From: CAZLYK01 sp964563495
GTDB lineage: Bacteria > Acidobacteriota > Blastocatellia > RBC074
Assembly (NCBI GenBank): GCA_964563495.1
Contig: CAZLYK010000074.1
Coordinates: forward strand, 1-24,925
Length of the DNA stretch: 24,925 nucleotides
Reading direction: 5' to 3'
Part shown: positions 6,475 to 14,361 of the stretch, one piece after another
Layout: every line of letters starts with the position of its first letter
How positions within the stretch are numbered: the stretch's first letter is position 1
The notes under the pieces: model-generated
The model's input: the letters and a program-made list of their open reading frames with translations, nothing else
Told to the model about the DNA's origin: nothing
Database searches by the model: none
Made by a program: the position numbers and the translations under genes

Positions 6475-8644
6475 CTTTTATCGACTGATCCAGGAATTGT
6501 TTGACTCGATTTAGCGGGTTGCCGGGGTGGTTGTGGTTGAGGTAGCTCGTTTCCCAGCAATCCCGGATGTGTTTCTTCTCGGTCTCGGTCAATTTCCAGG
6601 TCAAAGGCGCCTCGCCACAGGTGAACTTGAAAAGAGCGGTTTGAATCTTCTCCGGCCATTTGTCCCGGAGGAGATCGAATTCGATCTCCTTGTGAGACGC
6701 CTGGGCCGTGGTTCTGATATGCAGAAGGGTATAGAACGGCGCCAGTAGCTGAGAAATATAACCCGAATCTTTATTGCTCCCTGATTTAGCCGGCTGGTTA
6801 TTCTCGGCAGAAGCACTCGGGCCGCTGTCAAAGCTTTGGATCTGAATCACCAGCACCTGGTTGAGCAGGTCCTGCTCGAAAGCCCTGTCGAGCCACTCGA
6901 CCAGGCTGGTCATGCCGTAGTTGTCGTAATAGCCTCCGTCAACGAGGTGTAGTCTGGCGCCGGCGGGTTCTTCCGCGTTTGATCGGGCCGCGGGAGAAAC
7001 GTAAGGGAATGTTGCCGAGAGGCGCGCAGAAGTGACCGCTTGAATATCCTTGCCGCCGAGTAGCGCTGCGACATCCAGCCTGCCGGAATCCATGGCCTTT
7101 TCGATATCTGTATTGGAGATCAGCAGCCGATCTCCATTTTCGACCACGGTCGCATTAAAGATGTTTGCGGGCCGTTTTCCGGCCCTGACATCCTCAGCCC
7201 AGCCGGCAAGCGTGCCGGCCATCGCACAATTGACCGGACAGTCCTTTCCGGATTTGGCCTTAAAATCCTCGCAGACCTTTCGACAATTCCCGGCCCAGGA
7301 TGTTTCCAGCGCGGTTCCGCGATCCTCGCCAAGTTTCCAAAATGGGATCAGAGTGTTGATAAAATCGTGATAGACCAGGCTACGCGCTACTCTGTCGAGG
7401 CTGTTTTCGGCGGCCATTTGCACAATCAGATCGAGCGCTTCCTCATCCGGCGCACTTTTCTCCGGGTTATAACCGTTGACAAAAAAGAGCGCGCCGGTCG
7501 ATCCGCCGGAAACAGAACTGATAACTCGCAATGATTTACCGAACTCCGGATACCTGCCCTGCAGCCCGGTCAGGACTCGGGCCGTCCAGGCTGCGGCTTG
7601 TATCCCGCCGCCTTCGGTAGCCACGACGATGATCTGTCGAGAGTTTACTCCTCCCGCCTCGATCACCTCTTTGGGAGCCAGGGTCTTTAGCGTTCTGCCG
7701 GGTTGGACGCTGTAGTAATAGTTCGGATCGGATGCATATGCAAACAGGAAAATGACGGCCAGAACCGGAATGCGGTAACGATCGACAAGAAATGACAGCG
7801 CGCTCAGCCCCCAGCAGAGCAGCATGAGCAACAAAATGACGAAGAACAACGCCGACATCTGATATGGTGAAAACTGGCCCGCGACAATGAAGATCAGCAG
7901 CGAGAGGATCAACAGCGAAGCGGCCAGGCCATGACCGGCCAGGAAGCGCCCGTCCTTCTCATCAAAAAAGCCCTTGCCTAAAAAATACCAGAAGATTTTA
8001 CGTAATACCGGGCGTGGCACCCTTGCCGGATCGACTCCGGTAATCACCTCAATCACCCAATCCGGCAGCCAACGCACGATGAACACTTCCCGGGCAAGTT
8101 CCATGGCCCTGGTTTTAGAATTGACCAGCAACTGCGTGAAAACAGACAAAAAGAAGAGCAACAGCGAGCCGAGAAATCCAGCCACCGCAAAAAGCATTGC
8201 CCGTCCGAGGCCGATAGATGACTCTTCCACCGTCTTGCCGACGACGGCGATCGTGACCGGCAAAGCAGTCAATGAAGCCAGCAGTGCATGCCACAACCTG
8301 ATGCTGAACTTTGGTGCGACCCGCGTAGTTTCGCCGGCTGCGGCGGGGGCGTTTTCTCGCCCGAAACGTTCATCTCCGTATAGCGCGATCAATCGCCAGG
8401 TCACCAGGATCGTCCAGGCAGTGTTAAACGCTACCGACGAAATCAGAACGATCCCCCTCCCATCGCTGACAAACAGATTCGCCAGCAATGACTTCAGATC
8501 TGTCCGTAGACCAAGGTACGGCACCCCAACCAAGGCCACGGTTGTCAGCAGCGGAAAGCGCAAAAAATAGACTTGAATGCTCAGCCAGGCGGCGAATTCC
8601 TTCAACCTCTCCAAGAAAGATCCGGATTCTCTCACGTCGGTCAT
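6470..8644 (-). CDS. Polytopic membrane patatin-like phospholipase
   Basis: From ATG 8644 the protein has 724 residues. I prefer this to GTG 8692 because GAGGA lies four bases upstream. The N-terminal 320 residues contain about seven hydrophobic membrane segments (for example AMLFAVAGFLGSLLLFFLSV and LFFVILLLMLLCWGLSALSF). The C-terminal part is a patatin hydrolase domain. It has the glycine-rich oxyanion loop ATEGGGIQAAAW (about residue 345), the nucleophile in ISSVSGGSTG (about S378; the first Gly of GxSxG is Ser here), and the catalytic Asp in HLVDGGYYDNYG (about D568). Expected activity is acyl-ester hydrolysis, perhaps of membrane lipids, at the inner membrane. The stop codon lies in a repeat element. 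It is downstream of hemH on the same strand but separated by a hairpin. Confidence 0.85.
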   Translation of the reverse strand: MTDVRESGSFLERLKEFAAWLSIQVYFLRFPLLTTVALVGVPYLGLRTDLKSLLANLFVSDGRGIVLISSVAFNTAWTILVTWRLIALYGDERFGRENAPAAAGETTRVAPKFSIRLWHALLASLTALPVTIAVVGKTVEESSIGLGRAMLFAVAGFLGSLLLFFLSVFTQLLVNSKTRAMELAREVFIVRWLPDWVIEVITGVDPARVPRPVLRKIFWYFLGKGFFDEKDGRFLAGHGLAASLLILSLLIFIVAGQFSPYQMSALFFVILLLMLLCWGLSALSFLVDRYRIPVLAVIFLFAYASDPNYYYSVQPGRTLKTLAPKEVIEAGGVNSRQIIVVATEGGGIQAAAWTARVLTGLQGRYPEFGKSLRVISSVSGGSTGALFFVNGYNPEKSAPDEEALDLIVQMAAENSLDRVARSLVYHDFINTLIPFWKLGEDRGTALETSWAGNCRKVCEDFKAKSGKDCPVNCAMAGTLAGWAEDVRAGKRPANIFNATVVENGDRLLISNTDIEKAMDSGRLDVAALLGGKDIQAVTSARLSATFPYVSPAARSNAEEPAGARLHLVDGGYYDNYGMTSLVEWLDRAFEQDLLNQVLVIQIQSFDSGPSASAENNQPAKSGSNKDSGYISQLLAPFYTLLHIRTTAQASHKEIEFDLLRDKWPEKIQTALFKFTCGEAPLTWKLTETEKKHIRDCWETSYLNHNHPGNPLNRVKQFLDQSIKE

Positions 8645-8736
8645 ATTGTCCTCAGCCTCTGCTGAACTTGATGGAGCCGGTAATACAGGCACCCGGCCGT
8701 GCCGGGAGAGACAATGCCCTGACCTTCACTGTAGTT

Positions 8737-8946
8737 CCGCCCGGCGCCGTTGGCAATGGCGGATCCGCAGCCGCAAGGTAGAGAAGAAAATNNNNNNNNN
8801 NNNNNNNNNNNNNNNNNNNNNNNNNNNNNNNNNNNNNNNNNNNNNNNNNNNNNNNNNNNNNNNNNNNNNNNNNNNNNNNNNNNNNNNNNNNCCGCCCGGC
8901 GCCGTTGGCAATGGCGGATCCGCAGCCGCAAGGTAGAGAAGAAAAT
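8737..8946. other. Scaffold gap flanked by identical 55-bp copies
   Basis: Bases 8737-8791 are identical to 8892-8946, and exactly 100 Ns (8792-8891) lie between them. A 55-bp identity around an arbitrary 100-N spacer is what results when two contigs ending on the same 55-mer are scaffolded without merging. The real sequence is probably continuous with one copy. Frames running through this gap are meaningless. The remaining bases 8645-8736 hold a short stem CCCGGC-CGT-GCCGGG (8692-8706) and no gene. Confidence 0.9.
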
Positions 8947-9040
8947 AGACAGGGTGATAGCAATTTTCACATTTGTGCGGCCGCGTCCTCGCGGTCGCAC
9001 AAATGTGAAAATTGCTATCACCCTGTTAATCCTGTCTATT
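8944..9040. repeat. AATAGACAGG-family element with 35-bp hairpin after hemH
   Basis: The ends are AATAGACAGG (8944-8953) and CCTGTCTATT (9031-9040). Inner arms 8950-8984 and 8991-9025 pair over 35 bp with a single G-T wobble, around the loop GTCCTC. The right side has an extra 9 bases (CAGGATTAA type) that the left side lacks. The element begins inside the hemH stop codon. It could form the 3' end or terminator of the heme mRNA. Confidence 0.9.
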
Positions 9041-10058
9041 CAAAAGACTCGATCCATTCAGCCAGGGATTTTACCCAGACGGGGTGAGCATTGAGCGACG
9101 GAACCAGGTTGAGCTGTGCGCCGCCCGCTTCCAGGAAGACCCGGCGCGCACGGCGGCCAATTTCCTCGAGAGTTTCCAGACAATCGGCGGTGAAAGACGG
9201 GCAGCTGACCGAGACCTGTCGTACGCCGCGGCGAGCCAGGTCGCGCAGAACATCCTCAGTCTGAGGGCCCAGCCATTGAGCGCGCCCCAGGCGCGACTGA
9301 AAGGCGGGTGTGTAGCCTTCGGGATTCAGATCAAGTTCCCGCGCAATCTCCCGAGTAGTCGCCAGGCATTGTGCGCGGTAACAGTTTTGGTTGACATCCG
9401 AGATCCGCTCGCAGCACCCGGATCGAGCAAGACAATGTTGGCCAGTTGAATCGAGCCTTTTGAGATGCCTCACCGGAAGACTGTGATAGCTGAAGATAAT
9501 ATGATCGGGCGAGTGCTCGAGCAGATGCTCTTTTAACCTCACCACCCAGGCGTTGATGAATTCGGCGCGGTCATAAAAAACGGGAAACAGTCTGACAAGG
9601 CCGGTACACCCCAGGTTGGACGCCGCCTGCCTGACGGCCAGCACGGCGGTTTGATAACTTGATTCGGCATACTGTGGATAGAGCGGCATGGCGACGATGC
9701 TCTCGACTTCGGCGGCGACCAGCCGGGCGAGCGCGCCGGCGATCGAGGGCTTGCCGTAGCGCATGCCGATTTCGATCACGAACCGGTCCGGGAGCAAAAG
9801 CTGCAATTGATCAGCCAACGCACGCGTATGAGCGATCAGCGGCGATCCGGAATCACTCCAAATGCTCCGGTAGAGCTCGGCGGACCGGTGTTTACGGCGC
9901 GGAACTATTGCCGCCCTGACCAGCAGCCAGCGCAGCGGCGTGGGGATATCTATCACCTTTTCATCCATGAGGAATTCGCGCAGATACCTGCCGACGGCTT
10001 CCGGCGTCGGCTCGTCCGGACTGCCAAGGTTGATCAGCAATATGCCGGTCTTTTTCAT
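9036..10058 (-). CDS. hemH: Ferrochelatase (protoporphyrin IX ferrochelatase)
   Basis: The 340-residue protein inserts Fe2+ into protoporphyrin IX to make protoheme, the last step of the operon's pathway. It opens with GILLINLGSPDEPTPEAV, typical of the family. The catalytic His is H192 in FSYHSLPVRH and the conserved acidic residue is E295 in DCLETLEEIG; FQSRLGRAQWLGPQTED is also characteristic. Five cysteines lie between residues 209 and 231 (C209, C215, C216, C226, C231). Some bacterial ferrochelatases hold a [2Fe-2S] cluster, so a cluster here is possible. The start has GTAGGG just upstream. The gene lies 31 bp after hemG and is last in the operon. Its TAG stop is part of a repeat element. 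Confidence 0.95.
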   Translation of the reverse strand: MKKTGILLINLGSPDEPTPEAVGRYLREFLMDEKVIDIPTPLRWLLVRAAIVPRRKHRSAELYRSIWSDSGSPLIAHTRALADQLQLLLPDRFVIEIGMRYGKPSIAGALARLVAAEVESIVAMPLYPQYAESSYQTAVLAVRQAASNLGCTGLVRLFPVFYDRAEFINAWVVRLKEHLLEHSPDHIIFSYHSLPVRHLKRLDSTGQHCLARSGCCERISDVNQNCYRAQCLATTREIARELDLNPEGYTPAFQSRLGRAQWLGPQTEDVLRDLARRGVRQVSVSCPSFTADCLETLEEIGRRARRVFLEAGGAQLNLVPSLNAHPVWVKSLAEWIESFE

Positions 10059-10089
10059 AACCCTACATCTTCTGACTTCTTCAGTATCT

Positions 10090-11313
10090 TCATCCTTCGA
10101 TCACTTTAGTTGCGACTTGTCGAGCGCGAGCGAGGATTTTCGCGAGGCCGATCCCTCCCAGGTAATTGCCTGACAAGGCCATGCCTTTGGGGAGCGACGG
10201 GAGTGTGGCGAGCGATCTTTCGAGATCGATCGTGTAATGAGGCAGAGCCTGAGGCCAGCGTGTGATGTAACCGGCCAGCGCCGTCTCTTGTCGGCCGGTA
10301 AGCCGGGCGTGGTCGGCGGAAATAACTGCGTGCAACTCCTGATCACTGAGTCCAACGACATCCTGGTCGAGCGCGCCTCCGAAGATCCAGGTCTCTGACC
10401 GGTAATCGCTCCGACCTTCGAAAATGCAATCGTTAAAGAGGACGCCACGCGCCCGGAAACCCGATTCTCGTGGGAACAGGCAGCCGAAGCCATGAGGTTG
10501 CTCCGGGCTGCGCTGATAAAAGCTTGTTGCCGAGACCAGCGAGAGCATCTTGATACGACCGAGGGCGGCGCTCACCTCGGGCGCCGGCCCGCGCAGCAAT
10601 TCAGCGGCCTGAGAGACGGATGTGCAGATAATGGCCGGCCGGCCGGATTGCAATTCTGCCGGCTGGTTGAAGATCAATTCGGCGCCGTTGCGAGTGAGGT
10701 AATCGGAGAGACCGTCGATCAGTTGTCGCATCCCGTTGAGTGGAGCGACCGTGCCGCGGATGCGGGGTTTTTCTTTCGATTTCGGCCGGGCTTCGCCGTT
10801 CGGCGAGTGCCGGCCGAGGATCAGGCTTGCGCTCAGGCAATCCGGGTCGCCCGCATAGATGCCGTTAAGGGCGGGCGCGAGCGCGTGAATCGTTGCTCCC
10901 CTGCCGAGCACCCGCGCTCCCCAGACGGAAATGCTCTCTTCAGCAACCGGTCCCCATTTCCCAAGATTACGCAGCAGCCCCGCGCCAAGACCGAGCGCAT
11001 CGGTCAGGCTAAGCGGCCACCGGCGAGGATAATCTCGCCAGATGTAACGAGCACGGCTGGCGGGAAGAGGCGAAACAAGCTTGACGCCGATTTCATGACA
11101 GATTGATTCCAGGGCCGCGGAATTGAGGATGCCGTTAGCCGCGGTTTCGACCAGGCCGTACTCAGTCTCTCGCGTATTGATCAGTCCTCCGGCGCGATCG
11201 CGACCTTCGAGGATCACGACTCGCGCGCCGGCTTTGACCAGATAATATGCAGTGACGAGGCCTGAAAAACCCGCCCCGATGACTGTGACTGTTGGTTTGG
11301 TGATCGGGTTCAT
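10090..11313 (-). CDS. hemG: Protoporphyrinogen oxidase, HemY-type flavoprotein
   Basis: From ATG 11313 the protein has 407 residues; upstream in-frame codons run back into hemN and are not needed. The FAD-binding Rossmann motif VTVIGAGFSGLVTAYYL and the following VVILEGRDRAGGLINT are near the N-terminus. The C-terminal FAD-contact motif is MALSGNYLGGIGLAKIL. The central part has the CxSxA-like loop and PLNGMRQLIDGL typical of the oxygen-dependent enzyme. It converts protoporphyrinogen IX to protoporphyrin IX at the membrane face, using O2. It starts 13 bp after the hemN stop. Although HemY-type, I use the symbol hemG as in the comparable Leptospira locus; hemY would be equally valid. At 407 residues it is slightly short for the family. 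Confidence 0.9.
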   Translation of the reverse strand: MNPITKPTVTVIGAGFSGLVTAYYLVKAGARVVILEGRDRAGGLINTRETEYGLVETAANGILNSAALESICHEIGVKLVSPLPASRARYIWRDYPRRWPLSLTDALGLGAGLLRNLGKWGPVAEESISVWGARVLGRGATIHALAPALNGIYAGDPDCLSASLILGRHSPNGEARPKSKEKPRIRGTVAPLNGMRQLIDGLSDYLTRNGAELIFNQPAELQSGRPAIICTSVSQAAELLRGPAPEVSAALGRIKMLSLVSATSFYQRSPEQPHGFGCLFPRESGFRARGVLFNDCIFEGRSDYRSETWIFGGALDQDVVGLSDQELHAVISADHARLTGRQETALAGYITRWPQALPHYTIDLERSLATLPSLPKGMALSGNYLGGIGLAKILARARQVATKVIEG

Positions 11314-11326
11314 CCGTTGGTCGACC

Positions 11327-12670
11327 TTACAACGCCTGTGAAAATGTGCGCGTCTGCGGCTGTTGGCGCCGCAGCCTCTGATCGAAAAACATGCAGACAT
11401 TGCGCAGGAAGGGCATCCCGCGATCGGTCAGCCTGAGCGTATTACCCGGGATCTCAACCAGACCGTCTTCGATCGGCGACGCGAGGAAGTGGGGCGCATC
11501 GGCAAGCTGATCCTCAGACAGCTCGACCTCGAGACGAGTCATGAAGGTAAGTATCTGCTCGCGCAGCCGCTGGTCTTCCTCATTCAACCGATGGCCTCGA
11601 AGCGTCGGGATTTCGCCGGCTTTGACGCGGCGTTCGAAGATCGGAAAGGCTTTCTCATTCTGATGAAAACATGTCGGGGTTTCCGAGATCGCGCTCACCC
11701 CCAGACCCAACATGACCCGTGTTCTGGCTTCCGTGTAACCCATGAAGTTGCGATGCAAGGCGCCGCCGGCCTGGGCCAGTGCCAGCGGATCGTGCGGCAG
11801 CGCAAAGTGATCCATGCCGATTTCGAGATAACCCGCTCCCAGCAAAAGCTCGCGCGCCAGTTCGTAAAGCACCCGCTTCTCGCCGGCTTTGGGCAGATCT
11901 TCGTCCTTGTAGCTGCGCTGCGTCGGCTTGATCCACGGCACCAGCGCGAAGCTGTATAGCGCGATCCGATCAGGGAGCAGTTCGATGGTTTTGCGGGCCG
12001 TCAATTCTATGCTCGATCTGGTCTGTTTCGGCAGCCCGTAGATCAGATCGAAGTTGACCGAAGTGTAGCCAAGCTCGCGAGCTTGATCGGTCACGCTTTT
12101 GGTCTGCTCGAAAGGTTGCAGGCGATTGACGATCTGTTGCACCACCGGGTCGAAATCCTGGACACCGAGCGAGATCCGGGTGAAGCCCAGGTCGTAGAGC
12201 GTTTGCAAATGCTCGCGCGTGGTGCGGCGCGGATCGACTTCGACCGATGCATCAAAATTCTCCGCGTCGAGCTGAACGCCCTCGATCATCGGCTTGAGTA
12301 TGCGTTGGAGGTTTGCCGGCGAGAAGAAAGTCGGCGTGCCGCCACCGAGATGCAACTGCCGCAAGGGCCGCTCGCCGAGCAGTGGAGCCGCTTCCCTGTA
12401 ACCGGACCATTCGCGAAGCAATAGATCGACGTAGCCTGCCTCGCGGTCGTGATCGCGGGTGATGACCGTATTACAGGCGCAGTAGGTGCAGAGCGATTCG
12501 CAGAATGGCAGGTGCAGGTAGAGCGACCAGGTAATCGATTGATCGCTCAAAGCCTGATTCATGGCCTGCAGCCATTGCGCGGTTGTCGGAGGGTCGCTCC
12601 AGAAAGGAACAGTCGGATAGCTGGTGTAACGCGGCGCAGGCACATCGTATTTGGCAAACAGATCATTCAT
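11327..12670 (-). CDS. hemN: Oxygen-independent coproporphyrinogen III oxidase (radical SAM)
   Basis: The 447-residue protein begins MNDLFAKYDVPAPRYTSYPT, the classic N-terminus of true HemN rather than of HemW-like homologues. The radical-SAM cluster motif is HLPFCESLCTYCACN, with C57, C61 and C64 as cluster ligands and C66 in the extra position characteristic of HemN. LHLGGGTPTF (the GGGTP loop) and FDLIYGLPKQT also fit. It decarboxylates coproporphyrinogen III to protoporphyrinogen IX using S-adenosylmethionine, without O2. The ATG at 12670 overlaps the hemE stop (ATGA), which implies translational coupling and decides this start against the longer frame that reads into hemE. Confidence 0.95.
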   Translation of the reverse strand: MNDLFAKYDVPAPRYTSYPTVPFWSDPPTTAQWLQAMNQALSDQSITWSLYLHLPFCESLCTYCACNTVITRDHDREAGYVDLLLREWSGYREAAPLLGERPLRQLHLGGGTPTFFSPANLQRILKPMIEGVQLDAENFDASVEVDPRRTTREHLQTLYDLGFTRISLGVQDFDPVVQQIVNRLQPFEQTKSVTDQARELGYTSVNFDLIYGLPKQTRSSIELTARKTIELLPDRIALYSFALVPWIKPTQRSYKDEDLPKAGEKRVLYELARELLLGAGYLEIGMDHFALPHDPLALAQAGGALHRNFMGYTEARTRVMLGLGVSAISETPTCFHQNEKAFPIFERRVKAGEIPTLRGHRLNEEDQRLREQILTFMTRLEVELSEDQLADAPHFLASPIEDGLVEIPGNTLRLTDRGMPFLRNVCMFFDQRLRRQQPQTRTFSQAL

Positions 12671-13683
12671 TGCATCACTTCCCGTACAAGCTTGATAAAC
12701 CGGCGAACATTTTCTTCCGGTGTTCCGGGCAGCACGCCGTGTCCGAGACCGCAGACCCAACCGTCGCGGCTCGAGCGGCCGAGCGGCGCCAGGTAATCGC
12801 GCAGGCGGCGTTCGAGTTGATCGCTCGACGCCAAGAGCAATGCCGGATCGAAATTCCCCTGGACGAAACCGCGCGGGAAAAATTCAAGCGCTTCGCGCAT
12901 ATCCCAGCGATAATCAACGCCGATCCCCGCCAGAGCCCCTTCGGTGAAAAGGGGATGTCGCATGTGAGCGGGCTGCGTGCCTTTCGAGTAGTAGCCGGGG
13001 GATCGCCCGCAGGCGCCTGCCAGCCTCTCGAGTTGAGGGACTACTTCGGCTGCGAAAATATCGGGCGACAGCTCGCCCGCGGCCGTATCGAAAATCATGA
13101 CCAGCTCTGCCCCGGCGGCGTATTGCCGCTCGATATTCCTGGCCAGCAAAGGGATGAGCCGATCGCAAAAACGCGGGAAGAGCGATAATTGACTTTTGCT
13201 GGGGGCGAGAGTCCCGGCGTGCCTCCCCTCGACGGCGTAGGTGAAAAGCGTCCAGAGCCCTCCGACGAATCCGATCAGGCTGCGATCTGGAGGCAGCGCC
13301 TCCCGCGTCGCGGCAACGGCATGGCTCTGAAATTCAAGGCGCGGCCAGGCATCTTCAAAATCGCGCAGTCGTCCGAAATTGCCGGCATCCAGCCGCCAGG
13401 CCAATTGAGGCCCGCTTTCCCCATATTCCAGGTCGATCCCGAGGGCTTCGAGCGGGAAGAGCAGATCGCTGAAGAGGATTGCGGCGTCGAATCCGAAATC
13501 CAGAATCGGACCGAGCGCGACCTCGGCAGCCAACTCCGGCCGCCGGCATAATTCGACGAACGAATGATGCTCCCGCAACTGCCGGTAGCGACTGTGATAG
13601 CGCCCCGCCTGCCGCATGAGCCAGATCGGCGGAGCCGGCTGCGGGCGTCTCGACAGCGCATTTTGAAATAATCTATTACTCAT
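12667..13683 (-). CDS. hemE: Uroporphyrinogen decarboxylase
   Basis: The 338-residue protein carries the family signature PPIWLMRQAGRY (residues 18-29) and the substrate-contacting Asp in LFSDLLFPLEALG (D73). Length is normal. It removes four acetate carboxyls from uroporphyrinogen III to give coproporphyrinogen III in the cytoplasm. The start at 13683 has GAGG four bases upstream. It follows the response-regulator gene by six bases and overlaps hemN by four. Confidence 0.96.
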   Translation of the reverse strand: MSNRLFQNALSRRPQPAPPIWLMRQAGRYHSRYRQLREHHSFVELCRRPELAAEVALGPILDFGFDAAILFSDLLFPLEALGIDLEYGESGPQLAWRLDAGNFGRLRDFEDAWPRLEFQSHAVAATREALPPDRSLIGFVGGLWTLFTYAVEGRHAGTLAPSKSQLSLFPRFCDRLIPLLARNIERQYAAGAELVMIFDTAAGELSPDIFAAEVVPQLERLAGACGRSPGYYSKGTQPAHMRHPLFTEGALAGIGVDYRWDMREALEFFPRGFVQGNFDPALLLASSDQLERRLRDYLAPLGRSSRDGWVCGLGHGVLPGTPEENVRRFIKLVREVMQ

Positions 13684-13689
13684 TGAACC

Positions 13690-14361
13690 TCACTCCCCGC
13701 TCTCGTTCCATTGATATCCAACGCCGCGGACCGAACGAATGAAACGGCCTTCGGCATCCCCCAGCGATTGCCTGAGGCGAACGATCATATTGTCGACGGT
13801 ACGATGGTTGGGCAGGCTGTCGATTCCCCACAATTCATCCAGAATTTCATCCCGGCTGATCACGCGAGGAGCGGAGATGATCAGCATTTGCAGCAATTGA
13901 AATTCACGAGTCGTCGGATAATCACGCTGACTGTCGGGCTGAACTATCGCGCGCGCACCGATGTCGATCAGGCGACCGTTGCATTTTATATTCGGCCGGA
14001 CAAGATGATTATCCATGACGTGTTTGATCCGCAGCATCAATTCGCGCAGATGGAAAGGTTTGGGGATGAACTCTTCAGCGCCGATCTCGAATCCTTCCAA
14101 ACGATTTTCAGCCGAGCTGAGTGCGGTGATAAAAATCACGGGAAGGGCGGTCCTGGCTTTGATGTGCCGGGCCAGCTCGAAGCCCGATCCGTCAGGCAGA
14201 CCGACATCAAGGATGACCAGATCCCACCAGCCCGAGCCCAGTTTTTCCATGGCGTGGCGCTTGGTTTCGACCCAGGTGATCTCATACCCCTCGATCGCCA
14301 GGCGCTCATTGAGCGTGGCGCCGAGTGATCGATCGTCTTCGACTAATAATAATCTGGTCAC
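13690..14361 (-). CDS. OmpR/PhoB-family response regulator, HemR-like by context
   Basis: The 223-residue protein has a receiver domain with the acidic pocket E8-D9-D10, phospho-acceptor D52 (VILDVGLPDGSGF), T79 and K101 (KPF). The C-terminal winged helix (about 125-220) includes ISRDEILDELWG, HRTVDNMIVRLRQSLG and the final hairpin IRSVRGVGYQW. It is a DNA-binding regulator acting as a dimer on direct repeats. The GTG start at 14361 overlaps the kinase stop (GTGA). Its position between hemL and hemE suggests it controls this operon. The nearest precedent known to me is Leptospira HemR. The tandem TGACA box upstream of hemA is its likely target (inference). Confidence 0.93.
   Translation of the reverse strand: MTRLLLVEDDRSLGATLNERLAIEGYEITWVETKRHAMEKLGSGWWDLVILDVGLPDGSGFELARHIKARTALPVIFITALSSAENRLEGFEIGAEEFIPKPFHLRELMLRIKHVMDNHLVRPNIKCNGRLIDIGARAIVQPDSQRDYPTTREFQLLQMLIISAPRVISRDEILDELWGIDSLPNHRTVDNMIVRLRQSLGDAEGRFIRSVRGVGYQWNESGE

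Noticed and set aside
8692..9040. Palindromes near the first gap considered as a CRISPR array or rho-independent terminator
   Set aside because: There are no regularly spaced repeats, and the hairpins lack a following U-tract. The long hairpin belongs to a dispersed repeat family.
8577..9094. Several frames running through the N gap at 8792-8891
   Set aside because: They consist largely of unknown residues and duplicated 55-bp flanks, so they are assembly artefacts.
11314..11400. Upstream extension of the hemG frame
   Set aside because: It overlaps the end of hemN by about 70 bases. ATG 11313 puts the FAD-binding motif at the normal position.
12671..12760. Upstream extension of the hemN frame
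   Set aside because: It overlaps hemE. The ATGA coupling start gives the canonical HemN N-terminus.
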